A stretch of 64,000 nt of DNA, from contig CAZMBI010000003.1 of assembly GCA_964564675.1 (NCBI GenBank), forward strand, positions 79,644 to 143,643, written 5' to 3'. How positions within the stretch are numbered: the first letter of the stretch is position 1; each line of letters begins with the position of its first letter. Positions 27,181 to 35,100 of this stretch are shown piece by piece. Source of the DNA: CAZMBI01 sp964564675. GTDB taxonomy: Bacteria > Pseudomonadota > Alphaproteobacteria > Rickettsiales > UBA3002. The notes below the pieces were generated by a model. That model was not told the DNA's origin and made no database searches. It was given only the letters and a program-made list of their open reading frames with translations. Made by a program: the position numbers and the translations under genes.

Positions 27181-27341
27181 TAAAAAGAACCGGGCCCTGA
27201 AAACAGGACCCGGCCAAGCATAACAGGGAGGCTACCCGCCCGAAGAATCGGACGGCTGAGCATTGCGCTCAGGACAGTTTGGCCGGGAGGCCAAAACAGA
27301 TCTACACTCGTGAAAGAAGTGTTAACCAAGTGCACATCAGA
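27181..27341 (-). ncRNA. Candidate AbcR-like (alpha-r15) regulatory small RNA
   Basis: On the minus strand, a near-consensus promoter (27348-27375) is followed by about 160 nt containing consecutive hairpins: ACACT/AGTGT (27304-27322), TTTGGCC/GGCCAAA with loop TCCC (27278-27295), CTGAGC/GCTCAG (27256-27272), an 8-bp stem with one G-U pair (27236-27255), a single-stranded stretch (27214-27235) and a terminator stem of about 10 bp (27190-27213) followed by TTCTTTTT. CCTCCC, complementary to Shine-Dalgarno sequences, occurs in the second hairpin and in the single-stranded stretch. AbcR sRNAs of rhizobia and Brucella lie next to the lsrB/vtlR LysR gene, as here. Transcript ends are approximate. 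Confidence 0.6.
27190..27213 (-). terminator. Rho-independent terminator of the candidate sRNA
   Basis: Read on the minus strand: CCGGGTCCTG, loop TTTT, CAGGGCCCGG, then TTCTTTTT. The stem has one mismatch. It ends the sRNA transcript and any read-through from lsrB. Confidence 0.8.
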
Positions 27342-27347
27342 GCGCGC

Positions 27348-27375
27348 ACTATATTAATCAAAATTAATAAGTCAA
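27348..27375 (-). promoter_or_regulatory. Promoter of the candidate sRNA, with ATTAAT repeat in spacer
   Basis: On the minus strand, TTGACT (27370-27375), 16-bp spacer, TATAGT (27348-27353). The spacer contains ATTAAT twice separated by CAAA (27353-27368), a symmetrical AT-rich site that could bind a regulator such as the adjacent LysR protein. It starts 20 bp after the lsrB stop. Confidence 0.65.
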
Positions 27376-27394
27376 CCGAAAAATTATCAATTTG

Positions 27395-28285
27395 TTAAAA
27401 CTTATATTCGGCGATCTTGCGCTCGAGGAACGAGCGAAACACCGCGACCCGCCTGGAGTTTCTCAGATCGACGGGAAAGACATAATAGACCTGAATCGAC
27501 GGGCTTTCGATATCGGCTAATATTCTGGAGATGTGCCGCGCGCGATACATAATATAATCTGGCAGGGCGGCAATGCCCATGCCGGCTTTGACCACCCGGC
27601 GCATGGCGTTGAGGCTGTTTACCTGAAGATAGGGCTTGATTCCCATTTGCTGCACATGCGGGATATTCATCAGCCAGTTAATATCGGGTGAAGGGTGCGG
27701 CATGTTTTCCGGATAGACAATCACCCGGTGGTTGCGTAGCTCGGAGACGGTTTGCGGCGTGCCCCGGTCGCGCAGATAATCGTTGGAGGCAAAAACTGAA
27801 TTGGACAGCTCAATCAGCGGAATCTGAATCAGATCGGGATGGGTAGAGGGGAACATGCGGATCGCCACGTCGGCCTCCCGCATGGCCAGATCGAACTCCC
27901 GGTCTTCGACGATCAGGCTTACTTCGATGTCTGGGTAGAGTTCGAGAAACTCTTTGAGAATGGGTGCCAGCCAGATGTTGCCGAACGCCACGGGCGCGGT
28001 GATTTTAAGCGCGCCGCGGGGTTTCTTGCTGCTATCGGCGATAAAGCTTTCGGCCTGTTGAAGCTTGGCGACGAGCTCGCAGACCGTGCGATACAGGATC
28101 TCGCCCTGCTCGGTCAGTTTGAGCCCGCGCGGATGGCGGTGAAACAGGGGCGTGCCGAATTTTTCTTCAAGCGCATTGATTTGCCGGCTGGTGGCGGACT
28201 GGCTGGTGGCCAATAATTCACTGCCACGGGTGAGACTGCCCGTTTGCGCCACCGCATAAAATATCCGCAATTTGTCCCAATCCAT
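27395..28285 (-). CDS. lsrB: LysR-type regulator, LsrB/VtlR-like
   Basis: 296-residue LysR-family transcription factor: N-terminal winged helix-turn-helix (MDWDKLRIF, LATSQSATSRQINALE, LFHRHPRGLKLTEQG) and a C-terminal inducer-binding domain. The N-terminus, the AMREADVAIRM segment and the position directly downstream of trxB match LsrB of Sinorhizobium and VtlR of Brucella, which control sRNAs of the AbcR family and stress genes. It contains a single cysteine, Cys69, unlike rhizobial LsrB for which several redox-active cysteines are described. I am confident of the family, less so of strict orthology. Confidence 0.85.
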   Translation of the reverse strand: MDWDKLRIFYAVAQTGSLTRGSELLATSQSATSRQINALEEKFGTPLFHRHPRGLKLTEQGEILYRTVCELVAKLQQAESFIADSSKKPRGALKITAPVAFGNIWLAPILKEFLELYPDIEVSLIVEDREFDLAMREADVAIRMFPSTHPDLIQIPLIELSNSVFASNDYLRDRGTPQTVSELRNHRVIVYPENMPHPSPDINWLMNIPHVQQMGIKPYLQVNSLNAMRRVVKAGMGIAALPDYIMYRARHISRILADIESPSIQVYYVFPVDLRNSRRVAVFRSFLERKIAEYKF

Positions 28286-28355
28286 GACATTTAGTCATAA
28301 ATGGCTGAGGCGCGGCTGTACAGCGTTATGTGAAGCAGGAGCTAAGCGGTTGATT

Positions 28356-29333
28356 TCACGCAGCTTGTGAGGCGGCGTGTGCTTCTTCGGCGAGCAATTT
28401 ATCGGCATCCAGCGCCGCCATGCAGCCAGTGCCGGCGGCGGTGACGGCCTGGCGATAGATTTTATCCTGCACGTCGCCGGCGGCATATACGCCTTTAACC
28501 GAGGTGCGGGTGGTGCCTGGCTCGGTGAGGATATAGCCCTCGGCGTCCATCTCAAGCCCGGCATCCCTGAAAATATCCGTATTGGGCACATGGCCGATAG
28601 CGACAAACGCGCCGTCGGCTTTGAGCTCCGAAGTCTCCCCGGTTTTGACGTTCTTGATACGCACGCCGGTTAGATTCGGCGGGTCATCGGTGCCGAGGAA
28701 CTCCTCGACCACACTGTCCCACACTACGGAAATCTTGGGATTGTTAAACAGCCGGTCCTGCCCGATCTTTTCCGCGCGCAGCGCATCACGGCGGTGAATA
28801 AGCGTGACTTTGGAAGTCAGATTGGCCAGAAACAGCGCTTCTTCCACGGCGCTGTTACCGCCGCCGATCACGACGACTTCCTTATTCTTGAAGAAAAATC
28901 CATCGCAGGTGGCGCACGCGGAAATCCCGTGATTCTGGAATTTCTGCTCGCTTTCAAGCCCCAGCCAGCGTGCCGAGGCGCCGGTGGCAATCACCAGCGT
29001 GTCGCCGATATACTGATCGCCCGAATCACCGGTTGCCACAAACGGCCGCTTGCTCAAATCGACCGCGGTGATCAGGTCATGAAAAATCCGGGTGCCAACA
29101 TTTTCCGCCTGCGCTTCCATCTGTTCCATCAGCCACGGGCCCTGAACCGGATCGGCAAATCCCGGATAGTTTTCCACGTCGGTGGTGATCGTCAACTGCC
29201 CACCCGGCTGCATGCCATGCACCATGATCGGTTCGAGGTTGGCGCGCGCGGCATAAATGGCGGCGGTGCAACCGGCCGAACCGGAACCTAGAATGAGAAT
29301 TTTGGTGTTATGGGTCTGGGGTTCGCGGGCCAT
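28356..29333 (-). CDS. trxB: Thioredoxin reductase
   Basis: NADPH-dependent FAD flavoprotein that reduces thioredoxin. 325 residues: FAD motif GSGSAGCTAAIYAARA, the redox active site CATC (in SACATCDG), NADPH motif GGGNSAVEEAL and the C-terminal GVYAAGDVQD. The ATG at 29333 follows AAAGGA; the longer frame to 29459 is unlikely. It lies between a 2-Cys peroxiredoxin and the LsrB-type regulator, forming a thiol-redox neighbourhood. Confidence 0.95.
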   Translation of the reverse strand: MAREPQTHNTKILILGSGSAGCTAAIYAARANLEPIMVHGMQPGGQLTITTDVENYPGFADPVQGPWLMEQMEAQAENVGTRIFHDLITAVDLSKRPFVATGDSGDQYIGDTLVIATGASARWLGLESEQKFQNHGISACATCDGFFFKNKEVVVIGGGNSAVEEALFLANLTSKVTLIHRRDALRAEKIGQDRLFNNPKISVVWDSVVEEFLGTDDPPNLTGVRIKNVKTGETSELKADGAFVAIGHVPNTDIFRDAGLEMDAEGYILTEPGTTRTSVKGVYAAGDVQDKIYRQAVTAAGTGCMAALDADKLLAEEAHAASQAA

Positions 29334-29429
29334 AGGGCGTCCTTTGCAGATAAAAAGCAGATAAAAACAAGCTACTGACCATAATAATGGGGTGCGTGGC
29401 GCGCAATTGCAAGATGCAACCCTGCGCAA

Positions 29430-29457
29430 GCAGGCAGCCTGCCATCCGGCTGCCTGC
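29430..29457. terminator. Strong hairpin between peroxiredoxin and trxB
   Basis: GCAGGCAGCC (29430-29439), 8-nt loop and GGCTGCCTGC (29448-29457): a perfect 10-bp stem just past the peroxiredoxin stop. There is no T run on the minus strand, so it may be a 3' stabiliser or attenuator rather than a classical terminator. Confidence 0.5.
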
Positions 29458-29478
29458 ATTTAGGGTGCGGGATATGCC

Positions 29479-30081
29479 TTACAGGGCTTCGGCAAACTCT
29501 TTGAGATAGCTCGCGACGCCTTCGGCATTGGGCTGCATGCCTTTGTGGCCTTTCTGCCAGCCGGCGGGGCAGACCTCGCCGTGCTCTTCAGTGAAATTAA
29601 GCGCATCGATCATGCGCAGCGCCTCATCGACATTACGGCCCAGCGGCAGATCATTAACGATCTGGTGGCGGATGATGCCTTTTTTATCGATCATGAAGGT
29701 GCCGCGGAAGGCCACCGAATCATTGACCAGCACGTCATAATCGCGCGCGATGGACTTGGTCAAATCGGCAACCATCGGGAATTTTACCTGCCCGATCCCG
29801 CCTTTATCAACGGGGGTGTTTTTCCACGCCTGGTGGGTGAAATGCGAATCGACGCTGACGCCGATCACCTCGGCGCCGAGCTGTTTAAAACTCTCCATCC
29901 GGTTATCAAAGGCGATGATTTCCGACGGGCAGACGAAGGTAAAATCCAGCGGCCAGAAGAACAGAATACCGGTCTTGTCGTTAATCTGCTCCTTAAGGTT
30001 AAATTTCTCATTGATGCTGTTATCCGGCATCACCGCGGTGGCGGTGAAATCGGGAGCCGGTTTGCCGACGAGTACACTCAT
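29479..30081 (-). CDS. 2-Cys peroxiredoxin (AhpC/Prx1 type)
   Basis: Reduces hydrogen peroxide and alkyl hydroperoxides using thiol electrons. 200 residues with the peroxidatic Cys51 in TFVCPSE and the resolving Cys171 in GEVCPAGW, so it is a typical 2-Cys enzyme of the Prx1/AhpC group. AAAGGAG precedes the ATG and a near-consensus promoter lies about 50 bp upstream. The adjacent trxB suggests thioredoxin as the reductant; no ahpF is present. Confidence 0.94.
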   Translation of the reverse strand: MSVLVGKPAPDFTATAVMPDNSINEKFNLKEQINDKTGILFFWPLDFTFVCPSEIIAFDNRMESFKQLGAEVIGVSVDSHFTHQAWKNTPVDKGGIGQVKFPMVADLTKSIARDYDVLVNDSVAFRGTFMIDKKGIIRHQIVNDLPLGRNVDEALRMIDALNFTEEHGEVCPAGWQKGHKGMQPNAEGVASYLKEFAEAL

Positions 30082-30127
30082 AATCTGTCTCCTTTATTGA
30101 TTTGATGTACGGTGAATAACCGATGTA

Positions 30128-30156
30128 TATATAGGGGCTTATGCTGCGTTTGCCAA
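30128..30156 (-). promoter_or_regulatory. Promoter of the peroxiredoxin gene
   Basis: On the minus strand, TTGGCA (30151-30156), 17-bp spacer and TATATA (30128-30133). It begins immediately after the stop of the upstream ELM1-like gene. Confidence 0.7.
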
Positions 30157-31101
30157 TCATTTCTCGGGGTTTTGGCGCAGGCGGATGATCAGCTCCTCAG
30201 CCACACGCGCGCTTTCATCGAGCGCCTGAGCCGGCTGCCAGTCCGGCGCCGCATCCGGCGATAACCATTGCGCATAGCCGTCCGTGACCAGGCGCGCGGC
30301 GAATTGGCGGTGTTTGACTGGCAGGGCGTTGCCGGGAGCAAAGATGCGCACCGGCCGGCCCGTCAGGCAGGCCTCCGAGAGCATGGAAATTGAATCGGCG
30401 CTGACCACCAGCGCATCGGCCACGCCAAGCAGGGCGCGATAGGGGTTGGATGCTGTGCTGTTCCAGTCATACAGCCAGTAGGAGCAGGTCAGGCGGCTTT
30501 TAAGCAGGGCCGCGGTGTCTTTGGGGCTGCGCCGGCTGGTGGTAATCAGCAGCGAGCCCCCGTCGCGCAGCAATTCCGACAGATCGGCGAGGCGTGCAAT
30601 ATCCGCCCCGCGCAGCCGGCCGCCAATGAGCACCGCCGTCCACGGGCGTGGCAGATGCGCCCATTGCGAGCGAAAGCGGGTAGCCTCGGCTTCGATCAGC
30701 GCAACACTCAGCGGGTGCAGCGCGCCCAGCGTACGCAGAATGCGCGGATCATCGGGCGCGCGGTCATGTTCGGGCACGATGATATAATCGAAGGGCGCCA
30801 GCCGTTTCGGCCACATCAGCTGAACCAGCCGGGTCTCGGGTGAGCGGCGCTTGATATGGCGCATCACCGGCACCAGCCGGCGGCCGGCGGCGATCACCAT
30901 CGCCGGCCAGGGCGGGGCAATCAGATGGCGCGTATCGGCTTGCAGGTGCCACAAGCGCTCGCCCAGCAGCGCATTGGGCAGGCCGGCCAGCGCATTATAG
31001 GCCAGCGGCACTTCGCGGAAGGCGTCCCCGGCCAGTGCCTGCGCCAGGCCGATGCTTTGCGCGCGATGCCCGGCGCGGTTATCGCTCAGAACCCAAAGCA
31101 T
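30157..31101 (-). CDS. ELM1/DUF1022 family protein (mitochondrial fission ELM1-like)
   Basis: 314 residues of the ELM1 family, found in alphaproteobacteria and as a plant mitochondrial-fission factor. The glycosyltransferase-B-like pattern is visible: N-terminal LSDNRAGHRAQSIGLA, a middle VLIGGRLRGA and the C-terminal ADALVVSADSISMLSEA with TGRPV, as in nucleotide-sugar-binding folds. The bacterial function is not established; a glycosyltransferase or lipid-linked role is only suggested by fold. No Shine-Dalgarno site is obvious. Confidence 0.8.
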   Translation of the reverse strand: MLWVLSDNRAGHRAQSIGLAQALAGDAFREVPLAYNALAGLPNALLGERLWHLQADTRHLIAPPWPAMVIAAGRRLVPVMRHIKRRSPETRLVQLMWPKRLAPFDYIIVPEHDRAPDDPRILRTLGALHPLSVALIEAEATRFRSQWAHLPRPWTAVLIGGRLRGADIARLADLSELLRDGGSLLITTSRRSPKDTAALLKSRLTCSYWLYDWNSTASNPYRALLGVADALVVSADSISMLSEACLTGRPVRIFAPGNALPVKHRQFAARLVTDGYAQWLSPDAAPDWQPAQALDESARVAEELIIRLRQNPEK

Positions 31102-31105
31102 ACTG

Positions 31106-31154
31106 ATACGAGAAAGCGGGAAGGTGGTAATATGCCAATGGCATCATCTCGTAT
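31106..31154. repeat. Nested inverted repeat upstream of ELM1-like gene
   Basis: ATACGAGA (31106-31113) and TCTCGTAT (31147-31154) form perfect 8-bp outer arms. Just inside the right arm is a smaller dyad ATGCC-AAT-GGCAT (31132-31144). It fills most of the gap between greA and the ELM1-like gene and overlaps the likely translation-start region, so it may control read-through or translation. Confidence 0.5.
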
Positions 31155-31185
31155 TCCGGTTAACCCGATTTCCATATGCCAGCCT

Positions 31186-31659
31186 TCAGACATACCGTAC
31201 TGCTATCACTTCGTAATAACGGGTGCCTTTGGGCGTGGTGACCTCGATTGAGTCTTCGGCCTTCTTGCCGATCAGCGCGCGCGCGATGGGGGCGGTCACG
31301 GCGATGCGGCCCTCGCTTAAATTGGCCTCGTATTCGCCGACGATCTGATAGGTTACGGATTCTTCGGTTTCCTCGTCGATCAGCTCGACCGTGGCGCCGA
31401 ATTTGATCGTCTCACCGCTTAAGCTCGTCGGATCGATAATATCGGCCAGCGACATCAGCCCTTCCAGCTCCTGTATACGGCCTTCAATGAAGCTCTGTTT
31501 TTCGCGCGCGGCGTGATATTCGGCGTTTTCCGACAGATCGCCGTGCTCGCGCGCTTCGGCGATGGCGTTGATCACCGCCGGGCGTTCGACGGTCTTCAGA
31601 TTTTTCAGTTCGGCCTCCAATCGGGTAAAACCGGCTTGTGTCACGGGAATGCGGTCCAT
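31186..31659 (-). CDS. greA: Transcription elongation factor GreA
   Basis: Stimulates cleavage of backtracked RNA by RNA polymerase. 157 residues: N-terminal coiled-coil with the acidic tip GDLSENAEY, which reaches into the polymerase channel, and a C-terminal FKBP-like domain ending in TTPKGTRYYEV. Length and motifs are standard. A promoter lies about 60 bp upstream. Confidence 0.96.
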   Translation of the reverse strand: MDRIPVTQAGFTRLEAELKNLKTVERPAVINAIAEAREHGDLSENAEYHAAREKQSFIEGRIQELEGLMSLADIIDPTSLSGETIKFGATVELIDEETEESVTYQIVGEYEANLSEGRIAVTAPIARALIGKKAEDSIEVTTPKGTRYYEVIAVRYV

Positions 31660-31712
31660 GAGCTGATCCTATTGTTCTTTGCAGGTTAATGGGTTTAAGA
31701 ATATAACCGTGC

Positions 31713-31741
31713 ACGATAAAAGGTTCTGACGTGTCGGGCAA
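31713..31741 (-). promoter_or_regulatory. Promoter of greA
   Basis: On the minus strand, TTGCCC (31736-31741), 17-bp spacer and TATCGT (31713-31718). Confidence 0.5.
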
Positions 31742-31769
31742 GCAGGAATTTTGCAGTCGACAACACAAT

Positions 31770-31833
31770 CCAGGGGGAGCGACGGGGACACAATAAAAAA
31801 CTATTGTGTTCCCTCTGTCTTACTCCCCCCAGG
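31770..31833. repeat. Long imperfect palindrome (REP-like element)
   Basis: Arms 31770-31795 and 31802-31833 read CCAGGGGGAG...GGGACACAATA and TATTGTGTTCCC...CTCCCCCCAGG around an AAAAAC loop. The inner GGGACACAATA/TATTGTGTTCCC stem and the outer G-rich block both pair. Sequences of this kind are typical of mobilised REP palindromes linked to REP-associated transposases (RAYT). No transposase gene is in the window. Confidence 0.5.
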
Positions 31834-31854
31834 TCGTGGCCCATCTTCACAGAG

Positions 31855-32109
31855 TTGGAAATCAAACAGGAACAGGCCTTGAGCCGCGCGCTGCAGCATG
31901 AGCGCGGCCACGCGCCGCAACGCGGCCATTCCCGCGGCCAGGAACGCATGGCCAACCCCTATGTGCGCTCGGTCAATGCCGAGGAAAGTCGCCAGCTCGA
32001 TCAGCGCCTGCGCACCAGCGAGCAACCCCGCTCATTTGCCGGGGAAATCGCCGCCCGGCGTCAGCAGGCCGAGCTGGAGGCCGAACAACCCGCTACTGCC
32101 CGAACCTGA
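31855..32109 (+). CDS. Short hypothetical protein or 3' gene fragment
   Basis: An open frame of up to 101 codons runs from 31804 to 32109; its upstream part lies inside the palindromic repeat, so the coding part more likely begins near a TTG at 31855. The codon composition (third-position GC-rich, many CGC, GCC, CAG) looks like genuine coding DNA of this genome. The product is Arg/Gln/Glu-rich, probably helical, with no recognised domain. No ribosome binding site is visible. It could be the surviving 3' end of a gene truncated by the repeat. It converges on carB, leaving 1 bp. Confidence 0.35.
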   Translation: MEIKQEQALSRALQHERGHAPQRGHSRGQERMANPYVRSVNAEESRQLDQRLRTSEQPRSFAGEIAARRQQAELEAEQPATART

Positions 32110-32110
32110 T

Positions 32111-35100
32111 TTACGAATTAAAATACGCCTGCAGCGGGCGAACGCTTATCCCGCCATCGCTGCTATGCATGGCTTTCAGGGCCCGCGCCAGCGCCCGCGC
32201 CCCGGGCAGGGTAGTGGTATAGGGAATTTTGCCCAGCAGCGCCGTGCGCCGGATGGAAAAACTGTCGGCAATCGCTGCCGCGCCTTCGGTGGTATTGATG
32301 ACCAGCGCCACCTCGCCATCCTTCATGCGATCGACGATATGCGGCCGGCCCTCCCGCACCTTATTCACACGCTGCACCGCTACTCCTTCCGCTTCGAGAA
32401 AGGCGGCAGTGCCGCGTGTGGCGATCAGCTCGAAGCCCAGCCCCACCAATTGCTTGGCGACCGGCAGCATAACCGGTTTATCGGTATCCTTCACCGAGAC
32501 GAATACCGTGCCGCGTTTGGGCAGCAGGGTGCCGGCGGCCAGTTGCGCCTTGCCGTAGGCCAGCGAAAACTCGCGGTCGATACCCATCGCCTCGCCGGTG
32601 GATTTCATCTCCGGGCCCAAAATCACATCCACGCCGGGGAAGCGGGCGAAGGGAAACACGGCTTCTTTCACCGCGATATGCTCGCGCACATGGTCTTCCG
32701 GCGGCAGGGTGAAGTCCTCCAGCGTCTCGGCGGCCATCAGGCGCGCGGCGATCTTGGCGATGGGCACGCCGGTGGTTTTGGCGACGAAAGGCACCGTACG
32801 GCTGGCGCGCGGATTGACCTCGATAATATACACCTCACCGTCCTTGATGGCGAATTGCACATTCATCAGGCCGTTGACCTTCAGCCCCTTGGCCAGGGCC
32901 ACGGTCTGCTGGCGCAGCTCGGCGACCAGTTCCGGACCGATAGAATAAGGCGGTAGCGAGCAGGCCGAATCACCCGAATGAATACCCGCCTCCTCGATAT
33001 GTTCCATAATCCCGGCGACGAAGACCCGCTTACCGTCGCTTAAGGCATCCACATCCAGTTCGATGGCATCCTGCAAATAGCCATCCAGCAAAATGGGGCC
33101 TTCACCGAAAAGCTGGACAATTTCGGATACGTAATGTTTCAGTGACTCGGTATCGTGCAAAATCGCCATCGCCCGCCCGCCTAGTACGTAAGACGGTCGC
33201 ACCACCACCGGGAAGCCGATCCGCTCGGCCTGCATCATCACTTCCTCGCCACTGTGGCAGATGTGATTTTCCGGTTGTTTGAGGTCGAGCGAAAACAGCA
33301 GGCGCTGGAAGCGTTCGCGGTCTTCGGCCAGGTCAATCGAATCGGGCGAGGTGCCGATAATCGGGATATCGGCAGCGGCCAGCGCTTTGGCCAGTTTGAG
33401 TGGCGTTTGCCCGCCGAACTGCACGACCACGCCGTGGACAAAGCCTTTTTTCTGTTCTTTGCGGATAATCTCGATGACATCCTCGGCAGTCAGCGGCTCG
33501 AAATAGAGCCGGTCGGCGGTATCGTAATCGGTGGAGACGGTCTCCGGATTGCAGTTAATCATGATGGTTTCATAGCCGGCGTCCTTGAGCGCATATGCCG
33601 CGTGCACACAGCAATAATCAAACTCGATGCCCTGGCCGATGCGGTTGGGGCCACCGCCTAAGATCACGATTTTTTGCCGGTCGGTCGGCCGCGCCTCGCA
33701 TTCCGGTTCGCTCACGCCGTCGCCTTCGTAACAGGAATACAGATAAGGCGTCAGCGCCTCGAATTCGGCGGCGCAGGTATCGACGCGCTTGAAGACGGGG
33801 TGGATATCCAGATTATGCCGCCAGGCGGTGACCGCATCTTCCGACAGGCTGGACAGTTCGCTTAAACGCCGGTCGGAAAAGCCCAGCTGCTTCAGTTTCA
33901 AAAAGCCGACCTTGTCGGAGGGCAGGCCCTGGGCCTGAATGCGCTGTTCAACGCTGACGATATTGGCTAGCTGGGCAATAAACCACGGGTCGTAATGGGT
34001 GATGGCGGCAATCGCTTCCGGGTCCATCCCAAACCGCAAGGCCTGCGCGATTTTAAGCAGCCTGTCGGGGCTGGGCTGGGCGAGCACGGCGCGCACCGGG
34101 TCCAGGTCGCCGGCGGCCGGGTCATAGCCGTCGATCGGGATCTCATTGAGCCCGCTTAAGCCGGTTTCCATTGAGCGGAAGGCTTTCTGCAGGCTTTCGC
34201 AGAAATTGCGGCCGATGGCCATGGCCTCGCCGACAGATTTCATGGCGGTGGTCAAAAGCGGCTCGGTACCGGGGAATTTCTCGAAGGTGAAGCGCGGGAT
34301 TTTGGTGACGATATAATCGATCGTCGGTTCAAACGAGGCGGGTGTGGCCTTGGTGATATCGTTGAGCACCTCGTCGAGCGTATAGCCGACGGCGAGCTTG
34401 GCGGCGACTTTGGCAATGGGGAAGCCCGTGGCCTTGGAGGCCAGCGCCGAGGAACGCGATACACGCGGGTTCATCTCGATCACCACGATACGCCCGGTCT
34501 GCGGGTGTACGGCGAACTGAACGTTGGAGCCGCCGGTATCCACGCCGATTTCGCGCAGCACGGCAAGCGAGGCATCGCGCAGGCGCTGATATTCCTTATC
34601 GGTCAGCGTCAGCGCCGGGGCGACGGTGATGGAATCGCCGGTATGCACCCCCATCGGGTCAATATTTTCGATCGAGCAGATGATGATGCAGTTATCCGCC
34701 TTATCGCGCACCGCCTCCATCTCATATTCCTTCCAGCCCAGCACCGACTCGTCGATCAGCACCTCATGCGTTGGTGAGGCATCCAGTCCATTGCTGACGA
34801 TATGTTCGAACTCGTCGCGGTTATAGGCGATGCCTCCGCCCGAACCGCCCAGCGTATAAGACGGGCGGATAATAGCCGGCAGGCCAATACGCTCCAGCGC
34901 CTCACGCGCCTCGTCGAGGCTGTGAGCGATGGCGTTTTTCGGCACATCGAGGCCGATTCTGACCATTGCCTTATTAAACAATTCGCGGTTTTCCGCTTTG
35001 TTGATCGATTGCAGATTAGCGCCGATCAGTTCGACCTTGTATTTTTCCAACACGCCGCTTTCGGCCAGCGTTTTGGCGCAATTGAGCGCTGTCTGCCCGC

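Noticed and set aside
27181..27341. The structured RNA as 6S RNA (ssrS)
   Set aside because: Size fits, but the long closing stem and central bubble of 6S are missing; consecutive hairpins and the lsrB neighbour fit an AbcR-like sRNA better.
31898..32956. 352-codon plus-strand open frame overlapping carB
   Set aside because: Antisense to carB for most of its length; only the first part (up to 32109, in another frame) looks coding.
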